Shown: one piece after another, positions 24,871-33,220 of the stretch
Position numbering within the stretch: the first letter of the stretch is position 1
Layout: the number at the start of each line of letters is the position of its first letter
Assembly: GCF_014297445.1 (NCBI RefSeq)
Contig: NZ_JACORU010000016.1
Coordinates: 1-64,000, forward strand
DNA from: Ramlibacter albus
Lineage (GTDB): Bacteria > Pseudomonadota > Gammaproteobacteria > Burkholderiales > Burkholderiaceae_C
DNA: 64,000 bases
Direction: 5' to 3'
Program-made: the position numbers and the translations under genes
Notes under the pieces: generated by a model
The model's database searches: none
What the model was told of the DNA's origin: nothing
The model's input: only the letters and a program-made list of their open reading frames with translations

Positions 24871-26096
24871 CCGATCACTCCTTCGAAAAAGATCTTCCAC
24901 TGCGCGCCCTGGCGCACCCAGTACTGCCGCTTGGTCAGCCCGGTGCGCGCGCCTTCGACGAGCTCGCCGAAGGTTACCACCATGGTGTCCGCGCTGTCGG
25001 TCCAGCGCAGGTAGGACACGTCCTTGATCTGCACGCCGCGGCCCTTGGCGCGCTCGACCTCGCCCTTGAGCACGGGCGTCCACTCGGCGAGTGTCTTGCC
25101 GTTGCCGGAGAAGTCGGCCGTGTAGTGGCCGAGCAGGCGCTGCATGTCGCCCGCGGCCTTGGCTTGCCGCCACGACTGCAGCACATCGGCGAAGCGCCGC
25201 GTGTCCGCATCCAGCACCTGCGGCGGCACCCAGCGCAGCGTCTGCGCGATCACCACCGGCGTGCTGCGCACCTCGACCGTGCGGATGATGCGCTCGAGGT
25301 CGGGGTTGGCCAGCACCACGCAACCATCGGTGGCCTTGGGCGCGCGCGCGAACTGGTTCGGCGGCGTGCCGTGCAGCCAGATGCCGCTGCCCGTCTTGCC
25401 GCGGCGCGCGTCGTACGGGTTGGGGTAGTTGATCGGCAACGCGCCCGCGCCGTAGAAGTCCTTCAGCGACTTCGGGTCGAGGTTGCTCGTGATGAAGTAC
25501 ACGCCCAGCGGCGTGCGCAGGTCGCCTTCGACCGCCTTCTCGATGCCGGACTTGCCCACCGAGATGTAGTAGTCGGCGATCAGCTTCAGCCCCTGCACGC
25601 CGTTCTCGAAGAGGTACAGCCGCGCACGCGAGGTGTCGATCGCGATCGCATGCCTGTTCTTCGGCGACAGCTGCAGGAACTGCGCGGGCACGGCACCGGC
25701 GGGCGGGCGCTCGCGCAGTGCGCGCATGCGCAGCTGCGACTCCTCGCGCAGCTCCAGCAGCAGCTGCGGGTTGCTGCGGGCGGCCGAGTCGGGCACGTCG
25801 CCGAAGCCGCGCACCGGCCGCGCCTGCGCGGTGAGGAGGTCGCCATAGACGAGCTGCGCGAGCTGGAAGTTCGGATGGTCGCGCACCAGCGTCTCGGCCT
25901 TGGCGAGTGCCTGGCGCGTCTGCGCCGCGCCGATCAGCTTGTAGATCTCGATCAGGCGCGCCTCGGCTTCGCCGTCGCGCACGACCGGCTTCGCGGGCGC
26001 GGCGGGGCGGCGCTGCTCGCCCTTGCGCTTGCTGGCGGCGGCCACGGGCATGGCGACGGCCAGCGCCACGCAAACAAGGAGGATGACCCGCTTCAT
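24867..26096 (-). CDS. L,D-transpeptidase (YkuD) with C-terminal NTF2-like domain
   Basis: A 409-residue exported protein with signal peptide (MKRVILLVCVALAVAMPVAAA). The YkuD domain (about residues 150-285) has HGTPP and the catalytic cysteine in ATDGCVVLANPD, where the usual SxGC is TDGC. The last 110 residues (SWRQAKAAGDMQRLLGHYTADF...WVRQGAQWKIFFEG) are an NTF2/SnoaL-like domain. Such enzymes make 3-3 peptidoglycan cross-links or attach proteins to peptidoglycan. It lies between a TPR protein with a similar C-terminal domain and ppiA, which it overlaps by four bases. Confidence 0.88.
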   Translation of the reverse strand: MKRVILLVCVALAVAMPVAAASKRKGEQRRPAAPAKPVVRDGEAEARLIEIYKLIGAAQTRQALAKAETLVRDHPNFQLAQLVYGDLLTAQARPVRGFGDVPDSAARSNPQLLLELREESQLRMRALRERPPAGAVPAQFLQLSPKNRHAIAIDTSRARLYLFENGVQGLKLIADYYISVGKSGIEKAVEGDLRTPLGVYFITSNLDPKSLKDFYGAGALPINYPNPYDARRGKTGSGIWLHGTPPNQFARAPKATDGCVVLANPDLERIIRTVEVRSTPVVIAQTLRWVPPQVLDADTRRFADVLQSWRQAKAAGDMQRLLGHYTADFSGNGKTLAEWTPVLKGEVERAKGRGVQIKDVSYLRWTDSADTMVVTFGELVEGARTGLTKRQYWVRQGAQWKIFFEGVIG

Positions 26097-26151
26097 TTCG
26101 GGAGTCTGGTCTTGAACTGCTCAACCACGCGCCGCGGGCGCATCCACGTCG

Positions 26152-27237
26152 TCAGCCGGTGCTCTCGCGCACGATCACCCAGCGGTCACCGGACTTGACC
26201 AGCTCGAGCGTCTTGCGGCTGCTCACGTTCAGGCTGTCGGCCGAGTAGGCCTGCTTGAACTTCGCGACGGCCTTGTTGCCGTTGACCGAAACGTGCATGT
26301 CGGAGAGCTTCACGCTGATGCGCGACTTGCCCATGATGCGGGCGCGGCGCTCGCCTTCCCACGCCTGGCGCGACATGCTGCCGGGCGGGTCGAACTCCTT
26401 GCCGTAGGCGGAGAGGTAGCCGTTCATGTCGCGGGAGGACCACGCCGTGGCCCAGGCCTGCACCGCGGCCTGCACGTCGCGCGATGCGTCGCCGCCGGCT
26501 GCGGGCGCGGCCTGCGGCGCGGGCGCCGGTGCAGGCGAGGGCGCGGCGGCGACCGCAGGCGGTGCCGCGGGCGCAGGCTTCGCCGCGGGTGCCGGGGCGG
26601 GCGTAGGCGCTGGTGCAACGGCAACAGGGGCCGGCGCCGGCGCGGGCTTCGCGGCGGGTGCGGCGGCGACCACGGTTGCGGCTGCGGGCGCACGCGCGGA
26701 CGCGCCGCGCTGGCCGGGTGCGAACAGCTCGCGGATCAGCGCCAGCTTGGGCTGCACGCCGGTGTTGCCCGCATCCAGCTGCAGCGCGCGGCTATACGCC
26801 TGGCTCGCGAGCTTGGCGTACACGTCGCCGAGGTTCTCGTGCGCGGTGGCGTAGCTCGGGTTCGTACGGATCGCCATTTCAAGCGCTGCGCGCGCCTTGT
26901 CGAACTGGCTCTGGCCCGCGTACAGCACGGCGAGGTTGTTGTAGGGCTCCGGCAGCTCCGGGTAGTCCTCGGTGAGGCGCGTGAAAGTCTGGATCGCGTC
27001 GGACGTCTTGCCGCTTTCGGACTGCACCACGCCCTTGAGGAAGCGCATCTGCGGGTCCTTCGGCTTGGACGCGAGGAACTGGTCGGCCTTCTGCAGCGCC
27101 TCCGCGTGGCGGCCGGACCGCAGGAGCTGGTTGACGTCGCTGTACTCGTCCGCGAAAGCGGGCACGCTGGCGGCAACGGCAGCGCAGAGCACGAGCAGGC
27201 GCAGCGTCTTCGGCAGTGGGGAGCGGGCGATCGTCAT
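26152..27237 (-). CDS. Periplasmic TPR protein with Pro/Ala linker and NTF2-like domain
   Basis: A 361-residue secreted protein: signal peptide to about residue 30 (AAVAASVPAFADE), three to four TPR repeats (about 32-165: LRSGRHAEALQKADQFLASKPKD, PEPYNNLAVLYAGQSQFDKARAAL, TAHENLGDVYAKLA), a Pro/Ala-rich linker (about 185-250), and a C-terminal domain (about 255-361, AWATAWSSRDMNGYLSAYGKEF...SGDRWVIVREST) related to the one in the adjacent L,D-transpeptidase. It is first in the envelope operon and probably a peptidoglycan-associated partner of that enzyme; this is inferred from context. Confidence 0.85.
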   Translation of the reverse strand: MTIARSPLPKTLRLLVLCAAVAASVPAFADEYSDVNQLLRSGRHAEALQKADQFLASKPKDPQMRFLKGVVQSESGKTSDAIQTFTRLTEDYPELPEPYNNLAVLYAGQSQFDKARAALEMAIRTNPSYATAHENLGDVYAKLASQAYSRALQLDAGNTGVQPKLALIRELFAPGQRGASARAPAAATVVAAAPAAKPAPAPAPVAVAPAPTPAPAPAAKPAPAAPPAVAAAPSPAPAPAPQAAPAAGGDASRDVQAAVQAWATAWSSRDMNGYLSAYGKEFDPPGSMSRQAWEGERRARIMGKSRISVKLSDMHVSVNGNKAVAKFKQAYSADSLNVSSRKTLELVKSGDRWVIVRESTG

Positions 27238-27252
27238 GGGTGGTTGCGGTCC

Positions 27253-27282
27253 TTGGATTGATGCGGCCGGGGGAGCTATATA
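27253..27282 (+). promoter_or_regulatory. Candidate promoter for cysS
   Basis: TTGGAT (27253-27258) and TATATA (27277-27282) are 18 bases apart on the plus strand, giving a leader of about 105 bases before cysS. The AT-rich core also contains a TACAAT on the opposite strand (27292-27297) that could serve the divergent TPR operon. Moderate match only. Confidence 0.4.
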
Positions 27283-27393
27283 CTGCGCCGGATTGTAGCC
27301 GCGGCATGCCCACGAGGAACCCGGCAAAAGTACCAGACACGAGGGACAGCGAAGGCGCATTCGACCACCCGCACGACGGGCGCCGACGACACC

Positions 27394-28770
27394 ATGACAT
27401 TGCGCATCTACAACACGCTCACGCGTGCGACGGAAGACTTTTCCCCCCTCGAGCCCGGGCATGTGCGCATGTACCTGTGCGGCATCACCGTCTACGACCT
27501 GTGCCACGTGGGCCATGCGCGCTGCAACATCGCATGGGACGTCGTGCAGCGCTGGTTGAAGGCCAGCGGCTACAAGGTGACGTTCGTTCGCAACGTCACC
27601 GACATCGACGACAAGATCATCCGCCGCGCCGTGGAGAACGGCGAGACGGTGCGCGGCCTGGCCGAACGCATGACCGCGCTCATGTATGAAGACTTCGACG
27701 CGCTGGGCATGGAGCGCCCCACGCACGACCCGCGCGCCACCGACTACATCCCGCAGATGCTGGAGATCGTCAAGCTGCTGGAGGACGCGAAGCACGCCTA
27801 CCGCGCGCCCAGTGGCGACGTGAACTTCGCGGTGCGTTCGCTCCCGGGCTACGGCAAGCTCTCGGGCAAGTCGCTCGACGAGCTGCATGCGGGCGAGCGC
27901 GTCGCGGTGCTGGAAGACAAGCAGGACCCGCTGGACTTCGTGCTGTGGAAGAGCGCCAAGCCCACCGAGCCCGCCGACGCGAAGTGGGACAGCGAATACG
28001 GCCCGGGCCGCCCCGGCTGGCACATCGAGTGCTCCGCGATGGCGCGCGCCATCCTCGGCCAGCCGTTCGACATCCACGCGGGCGGCATGGACCTGCAGTT
28101 CCCGCACCACGAGAACGAGATCGCGCAGAGCGAAGGCGCCTACGGCGTGCAGCTGGCGAAGTACTGGATGCACAACGGCTTCCTGAACATCGACAACGAG
28201 AAGATGTCGAAGTCGCTGGGCAACTTCTTCACCATCCGCGACGTGCTCGCGCGGTACGACGCCGAGACCATCCGCTTCTTCGTCGTGCGCTCGCACTACC
28301 GCAGCCCGCTCAATTACAGCGACGTCACGCTCGACGACGCGCGCGGCGCGCTGCGGCGCCTCTACACCACGCTCGATGCGGTCGCGCCGGCGCAGGTGCG
28401 GATCGACTGGAACGACCCGTTCGCCGCGCGCTTCAAGGCCGCGATGGACAACGACTTCGGCACGCCCGAAGCCATGGCGGTGCTGTTCGACCTCGCGGCC
28501 GAGGCCAACCGCACGAAATCGGCGCAGCATGCCGGCCTGCTCAAGGCCCTCGGCGGCTGCCTCGGCCTGCTGCAGGGCGAGCCCAAGGCCTTCCTGCGCG
28601 CGGGCACGACGCTCGACGAACAAACCATCCAGCAAAAGATCGACGACCGCGCCGCCGCGAAAGCCGCGAAGGACTTCGCGCGCGCCGACGCCATCCGCAA
28701 GGAGCTGCTGGAGCAGGGCATCGTGCTGAAGGATTCACCCACGGGAACCACGTGGGAGGCTTCCTCTTGA
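27394..28770 (+). CDS. cysS: Cysteinyl-tRNA synthetase
   Basis: Charges tRNA-Cys. The 458-residue class I synthetase contains the zinc cysteine in MYLCGITVYD, the HIGH-type signature in LCHVGHARCNIAWD, a second zinc ligand set (GWHIECSAMA and HHENEIAQSE), and the KMSKS loop NEKMSKSLGNFFT. The start at 27394 gives MTLRIYNTLTRATEDF, typical of the family, without a clear Shine-Dalgarno. The glycosylase gene begins on its stop codon. Confidence 0.97.
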   Translation: MTLRIYNTLTRATEDFSPLEPGHVRMYLCGITVYDLCHVGHARCNIAWDVVQRWLKASGYKVTFVRNVTDIDDKIIRRAVENGETVRGLAERMTALMYEDFDALGMERPTHDPRATDYIPQMLEIVKLLEDAKHAYRAPSGDVNFAVRSLPGYGKLSGKSLDELHAGERVAVLEDKQDPLDFVLWKSAKPTEPADAKWDSEYGPGRPGWHIECSAMARAILGQPFDIHAGGMDLQFPHHENEIAQSEGAYGVQLAKYWMHNGFLNIDNEKMSKSLGNFFTIRDVLARYDAETIRFFVVRSHYRSPLNYSDVTLDDARGALRRLYTTLDAVAPAQVRIDWNDPFAARFKAAMDNDFGTPEAMAVLFDLAAEANRTKSAQHAGLLKALGGCLGLLQGEPKAFLRAGTTLDEQTIQQKIDDRAAAKAAKDFARADAIRKELLEQGIVLKDSPTGTTWEASS

Positions 28771-29405
28771 ACGACGCCGTCCAGCTCACCACGCCTTCGT
28801 ACTGGGACGAGGCCTGCAAGTACCTCGCAAAGCGCGACCGCGTCATGAAGCGGCTGATCCCGCAGTTCGGCGACGCGTGCCTGCAGTCGCGCGGCGACGC
28901 CTTCACCACGCTCGCGCGCAGCATCGTCGGCCAGCAGATCTCGGTGAAGGCGGCGCAGACCGTGTGGGACCGCTTCGCGAAGCTGCCGCGCAAGATGGCG
29001 CCGGCCAACGTGCTCAAGCTCAAGGTGGACGACATGCGCGCGGCGGGCCTGTCGGCGCGCAAGATCGAATACCTGGTGGACCTGGCGCTGCACTTCGACT
29101 CCGGCGCGATCCACGTCGACTCGTGGCGCGAGATGGGCGACGAGGAGATCATTGCAGAGCTCGTGGGCATCCGCGGCATCGGCCGGTGGACGGCGGAGAT
29201 GTTCCTCATCTTCCACCTGATGCGGCCCAACGTGCTGCCCCTGGACGACGTCGGCCTCATCACCGGCATCAGCAAGAATTATTTCTCGGGCGACCCCGTC
29301 AGCCGCAGCGACGCGCGCGAGGTGGCCGCCGCCTGGAACCCCTTTTGCAGCGTCGCGACTTGGTATATTTGGAGATCGCTGGATCCACTCCCCGTGGAAT
29401 ACTGA
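28767..29405 (+). CDS. HhH-GPD DNA-3-methyladenine glycosylase
   Basis: A 212-residue AlkA-type base-excision enzyme removing alkylated purines. Helix-hairpin-helix GIRGIGRWTAEMFLIF is followed by the catalytic aspartate in LPLDDVGLI; SIVGQQISVKAA is the typical N-terminal helix. The start is most likely TTG at 28767, overlapping the cysS TGA as TTGA with GGGAGG about seven bases upstream; a GTG at 28752 is an alternative. Placement between cysS and accA on one strand suggests read-through expression. Confidence 0.9.
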   Translation: MNDAVQLTTPSYWDEACKYLAKRDRVMKRLIPQFGDACLQSRGDAFTTLARSIVGQQISVKAAQTVWDRFAKLPRKMAPANVLKLKVDDMRAAGLSARKIEYLVDLALHFDSGAIHVDSWREMGDEEIIAELVGIRGIGRWTAEMFLIFHLMRPNVLPLDDVGLITGISKNYFSGDPVSRSDAREVAAAWNPFCSVATWYIWRSLDPLPVEY

Positions 29406-29424
29406 AGCGACAAGGAGAGAGACC

Positions 29425-30402
29425 TTGGCTAAGAAAACCTTCCTCGACTTCGAGCAGCCGATCGCGGAGCTCGAAACCAAGATCGAGGAACTGCGCTACG
29501 TGCAGACCGAATCCGCGGTCGACATTTCGGAAGAGATCGACCAGCTCTCGAAGAAGAGCCAGCAGCTCACCAAGGACATCTACGGCCAGCTCACGCCGTG
29601 GCAGATCACCAAGATCGCGCGCCACCCCGAGCGGCCGTACACCATGGACTACATCAACGAGATCTTCACCGATTTCGTCGAGCTGCACGGCGACCGCCAC
29701 TTCGCGGACGACCAGTCCATCGTGGGCGGGCTCGCGCGCTTCAACGGCAGCGCCTGCATGGTGCTGGGCCACCAGAAGGGCCGCGACACCAAGGAGCGCG
29801 CCGCGCGCAACTTCGGCATGAGCCGGCCCGAGGGCTACCGCAAGGCGCTGCGGCTGATGAAGACCGCGGAGAAGTTCAAGCTGCCGGTGTTCACCTTCGT
29901 CGACACGCCCGGCGCCTACCCCGGCATCGACGCCGAGGAGCGCGGCCAGTCCGAGGCCATCGGCCGCAACATCTACGAGATGGCGCAGCTGGAGGTGCCG
30001 ATCATCACCACGATCATCGGCGAGGGCGGCTCCGGCGGCGCGCTCGCGATCTCGGTCGGCGACCAGGTGCTGATGCTGCAGTATTCCATCTATTCGGTGA
30101 TCAGCCCCGAGGGCTGCGCGTCGATCCTGTGGAAGACGTCCGAGAAGGCGCAGGAAGCGGCCGATGCGATGGGCATCACGGCACACCGCCTCAAGGCGCT
30201 CGGCCTCGTCGACAAGATCGTGAACGAACCCGTGGGCGGCGCGCACCGCGACCACAAGCAGATGGCCGCATTCCTCAAGCGCGCGCTGAACGACGCGTTC
30301 CGCCAGGTCAGCGACCTGAAGGTGCGCGAGCTGCTGGACCGCCGCTACGAGCGGCTGCAGAGCTACGGCAGGTTCTCGGATACCAAGGCGGAAGCCCGGT
30401 AA
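29425..30402 (+). CDS. accA: Acetyl-CoA carboxylase carboxyltransferase subunit alpha
   Basis: With AccD, transfers the carboxyl group from carboxybiotin to acetyl-CoA to make malonyl-CoA for fatty acid synthesis. The 325-residue protein is full length: FLDFEQPIAELETKIEEL at the N-terminus, ARHPERPYTMDYI, the crotonase-fold FTFVDTPGAYPGIDAEERGQSEAI and IGEGGSGGALAI. The start is TTG at 29425, with AAGGAG eight bases upstream. It ends immediately before the stop of the convergent TonB-like gene. Confidence 0.97.
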   Translation: MAKKTFLDFEQPIAELETKIEELRYVQTESAVDISEEIDQLSKKSQQLTKDIYGQLTPWQITKIARHPERPYTMDYINEIFTDFVELHGDRHFADDQSIVGGLARFNGSACMVLGHQKGRDTKERAARNFGMSRPEGYRKALRLMKTAEKFKLPVFTFVDTPGAYPGIDAEERGQSEAIGRNIYEMAQLEVPIITTIIGEGGSGGALAISVGDQVLMLQYSIYSVISPEGCASILWKTSEKAQEAADAMGITAHRLKALGLVDKIVNEPVGGAHRDHKQMAAFLKRALNDAFRQVSDLKVRELLDRRYERLQSYGRFSDTKAEAR

Positions 30403-31095
30403 TCAGTCGAACTTGTAGGCGACTTCGGTTTCGACGGTCAGGACCTCGTCGACCGGCTCGAACTTCCACGCATTCACCGCATCGACCGTCGCGCGATTGA
30501 GCGCGCGGTTGGTGCTGGACACCACCTTCACGGCACCCGTCGATCCATCGAAGTTGATGTCGAACTGGATGCGCACCACGCCATTCGGCTTCTCGCGCAA
30601 CAGCGCCGCCGCGAGCTTGGGCTCGTCGGTGCGCACGGGGATGATCTCGCGGCGCACGTGCACGGGCGGTTCGGCCGGCCGTGTGTGGGCTGCTGTCGTG
30701 ACGGGCTCAGGCGCAGGTGGCGCGGCAACGGGTTGCGATTGCGGTGCAGCCGCTGCTGCTGCTGCTGCGGGCGCGAGTACGGCCGGCGCCGCGGCCGGAC
30801 GCGCCGCGGCCTGCACGGCAGCCGGCGCGGGAGCGGCCGCAGCCGGTGCCGCAGCAGGTTCGGCCACAGCCTTCTTCTCGGGCGCCGGTGCCGGCTTGCG
30901 CGCCGGCGCGGTCGCGTTCTGCAGGATGAACCGGTAAGGGCTCAACGCTGCGCGGCGCGCCGCCTCGCTCGGGGCGCCATCCGGTGTGGCGGGGGTTTGT
31001 GCCTGTGCGGCAAAGGCCAGGAGGCAAAGCAGCAGCGGGGTGGCGCGCCGCAATGCCTTGTGGGCGGGCGCACCCTCGTTCATACATCCATTCAT
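30403..31095 (-). CDS. Exported protein with TonB C-terminal domain
   Basis: A 230-residue protein: signal-like hydrophobic N-terminus ending in AFAAQAQ (about residues 20-33), a long Ala/Pro linker (about 65-135) and a C-terminal TonB-type domain (about 155-230, VVRIQFDINFDGSTGAVKVVSSTNRALNRATVDAVNAWKFEP). If the N-terminal sequence is cleaved it is periplasmic and not an inner-membrane energy transducer; if uncleaved it is a TonB-like protein. No exbB/exbD or receptor is adjacent. It sits alone between accA and tilS. AGAGGG precedes the first ATG; a second ATG lies four codons in. Confidence 0.8.
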   Translation of the reverse strand: MNGCMNEGAPAHKALRRATPLLLCLLAFAAQAQTPATPDGAPSEAARRAALSPYRFILQNATAPARKPAPAPEKKAVAEPAAAPAAAAPAPAAVQAAARPAAAPAVLAPAAAAAAAAPQSQPVAAPPAPEPVTTAAHTRPAEPPVHVRREIIPVRTDEPKLAAALLREKPNGVVRIQFDINFDGSTGAVKVVSSTNRALNRATVDAVNAWKFEPVDEVLTVETEVAYKFD

Positions 31096-31186
31096 CCTCA
31101 GCCCTCTTGGGTTTGAGCAGGCGGGAGTCTAGCGGCACCTCATCGGCTGTAACCGAGGGTAAGTCAGGAGTCGCGGGGCCGGTGCC

Positions 31187-31192
31187 GATAAT
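31187..31192 (+). promoter_or_regulatory. Candidate -10 element for a leaderless tilS mRNA
   Basis: GATAAT lies seven bases before the tilS ATG at 31200. A start at or next to the A of the ATG would make the mRNA leaderless, which agrees with the absence of any Shine-Dalgarno. No good -35 is visible. Confidence 0.4.
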
Positions 31193-31199
31193 CGGCGCG

Positions 31200-32138
31200 A
31201 TGGAACCGATGGACGCACTCGCCCGCGCCGCGCCGCCGCTGCCCGTGGCCGTTGCGTTCAGCGGCGGTGCCGATTCCACCGCGCTGCTGCATGCGGCGTG
31301 CGAGCGCTGGCCCGGGCAGGTGCATGCGATCCATGTGCATCACGGCCTGCAGGCCGCGGCCGATGCGTTCGAACTGCATTGCGCGCAGACGTGCGAGGCA
31401 CTCGGCGTGCCGCTGCACGTGGTGCGCGTCGATGCGCGACATGCACCCGGCGACAGCCCCGAGGACGCGGCGCGGCGCGCGCGCTACGCGGCGCTTGCAC
31501 AAGCCGCGCGCGACAACGGCCTGCGCTGCGTGCTCGTCGCGCAGCATGCGGACGACCAGGCCGAGACGGTCCTGCTCGCCCTCAGCCGGGGCGCGGGCTT
31601 GCCGGGCCTGGCCGCGATGCCGGCCGTCTTCGAGCGCCACGGCATGCGCTTCGAGCGGCCGTGGCTGGACGTTGCCGGGCCCGCGATCCGCGCGTGGATC
31701 GCGCAGCGCGGCATCGGCTTCATCGAAGACCCGACCAACGCGGACACCGTGTTCACGCGCAACCGCATCCGCCACGAGCTGCTGCCGGCGCTCGAACGCG
31801 CGTTCCCCGCGTTTCGCGACACCTTCGCGCGGTCGGCGCGTCATGCGGCGCAGGCGCAGGCGCTGCTGTCCGCGATCGCGAGTGAAGACCTCGCGGCGAT
31901 GGCGGGCGCGCCTTCGATCCGCGCCCTCCAGCAGCTCTCGCGCGAGCGCCAGGCCAACGTGTTGCGCCACTGGCTGCGCGAGGCGCACGCGCAAGCGGCG
32001 AGCGCGGCGCAGCTCGAGGAACTGCTCGACCAGGTCGCCGACTGCACCACGCGCGGCCACCGCCTGCGTATCAAAGTGGGACAGGGTTACATCGAGCGCG
32101 ACGGCGACGCGCTGCGTTTCACAATCTCCGGCACCTAG
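31200..32138 (+). CDS. tilS: tRNA(Ile)-lysidine synthetase
   Basis: Modifies C34 of the tRNA-Ile CAU anticodon to lysidine so it reads AUA. The 312-residue N-type ATP pyrophosphatase has the PP-loop VAVAFSGGADSTALLHAA, HHGLQAAADAFE, VLVAQHADDQAETVLL and FIEDPTNAD...RNRIRHELLP. It lacks most of the C-terminal tRNA-binding domains of long E. coli-type TilS, giving a short form. An in-frame ATG at 31209 is an alternative start. Diverges from the TonB-like gene. Confidence 0.93.
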   Translation: MEPMDALARAAPPLPVAVAFSGGADSTALLHAACERWPGQVHAIHVHHGLQAAADAFELHCAQTCEALGVPLHVVRVDARHAPGDSPEDAARRARYAALAQAARDNGLRCVLVAQHADDQAETVLLALSRGAGLPGLAAMPAVFERHGMRFERPWLDVAGPAIRAWIAQRGIGFIEDPTNADTVFTRNRIRHELLPALERAFPAFRDTFARSARHAAQAQALLSAIASEDLAAMAGAPSIRALQQLSRERQANVLRHWLREAHAQAASAAQLEELLDQVADCTTRGHRLRIKVGQGYIERDGDALRFTISGT

Positions 32139-32153
32139 AAGCCAGGAGACACC

Positions 32154-33137
32154 ATGACGACCACCCGCCGCAAGGTCTTGCGCGGCCTCGGCGCCGCATC
32201 GCTCGCCGCAACCGCCGCGCCGCTCTTCGCGCAGGGGGCATGGCCGAACAAGCCGATCCGCTACATCGTGCCCTTCGCGCCGGGCGGCACCACCGACATC
32301 CTCGGCCGCATGTACGGCGAGAAGCTCGCCGCCATCCTCGGCCAGCCGATCGTGATCGACAACAAGGCGGGGCAGGGCGGCTCCATCGGCGCGGCGGAGC
32401 TCGCGAAGGCCGCGCCCGATGGCTACACCCTCGGCGGCGGCACGATCAGCTCGCACGCGATCAACGCCACGCTCTACCAGAAGCTCAGCTACGACCCCAT
32501 CACCAGCTTCGCGCCGATCACCGTGTATGCGACACAGCCCAACGTGCTGCTCGTTCACCCGAGCGTGCCGGCGCAGAACCTCGCCGAGTTCATCCGGCTC
32601 GTGAAAGCAAACCCCGAGAAGTTCTCGTTCGGCTCCGCGGGCAGCGGCACGTCGCAGCACATCTCGGGCGAGCTGTTCAACACGATGGCCGGCGTGAAGA
32701 TGACGCACGTGCCGTATCGCGGCAGCGGCCAGATGATGCCGGACCTGCTGGGCGGCAACATTGTCGTCGCCGTCGACAACATCGCCACCGCCATCCCGCA
32801 CATGAAGGCGGGCAAGCTGCGCGCGCTGGCCGTGACGACCGCGAAGCGCTCGAGCGCCGCCCCCGACGTGCCCACCTTCGACGAGCAGGGCCTCAAGGGC
32901 TACGAGCTGTCGTCGTGGCAGGCCGTGTTCGCGCCGGCGGGCACGCCGCAGCCGATCGTGGAGCGGCTCTACACGGAGATCGTGAAGATCATGAAGCTGC
33001 CGGACATCCAGAAGCGCTACGCCGACCTGGGCCTCGACCCGAGCGGCATGCCGCCGCAGGAACTCGCGGCGCTGATCAGGAGCGACGTGCCCCGCCTGGG
33101 CAAGGTGGTGAAGGAGAGCGGCGCCAAGGCCGATTAG
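32154..33137 (+). CDS. Bug-family (TctC) periplasmic binding protein, orphan
   Basis: A 327-residue extracytoplasmic solute receptor of the Bug/TctC family, which is greatly expanded in Burkholderiales. The leader TTRRKVLRGLGAASLAATAAPLFAQ has a twin-arginine-like start; the mature part opens WPNKPIRYIVPFAPGGTTDIL and contains VIDNKAGQGGSIGAAELAKAAPDGYTL, both family hallmarks of the carboxylate-binding site. No TctA/TctB permease is adjacent. Substrate is unknown, probably a carboxylate. Confidence 0.92.
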   Translation: MTTTRRKVLRGLGAASLAATAAPLFAQGAWPNKPIRYIVPFAPGGTTDILGRMYGEKLAAILGQPIVIDNKAGQGGSIGAAELAKAAPDGYTLGGGTISSHAINATLYQKLSYDPITSFAPITVYATQPNVLLVHPSVPAQNLAEFIRLVKANPEKFSFGSAGSGTSQHISGELFNTMAGVKMTHVPYRGSGQMMPDLLGGNIVVAVDNIATAIPHMKAGKLRALAVTTAKRSSAAPDVPTFDEQGLKGYELSSWQAVFAPAGTPQPIVERLYTEIVKIMKLPDIQKRYADLGLDPSGMPPQELAALIRSDVPRLGKVVKESGAKAD

Positions 33138-33220
33138 GACTTTCTCCTGCCTTGTCTGCACCAGTTGCGTTAGTCACAATTGGTAACAGCCGCCGGACAC
33201 AGGGCGGCGGGACGGGGTCC

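Noticed and set aside
26540..26700. Direct repeats as a mobile or CRISPR-like element
   Set aside because: The repetition is the DNA of a Pro/Ala-rich protein linker in the TPR gene; repeats are imperfect and in frame. A similar linker explains 30680-30900.
32154..33137. The Bug receptor as part of the tctCBA system at 44-47 kb
   Set aside because: It is 11 kb away, has its own context and clearly different sequence from the TctC there; Bug orphans are common in this order.
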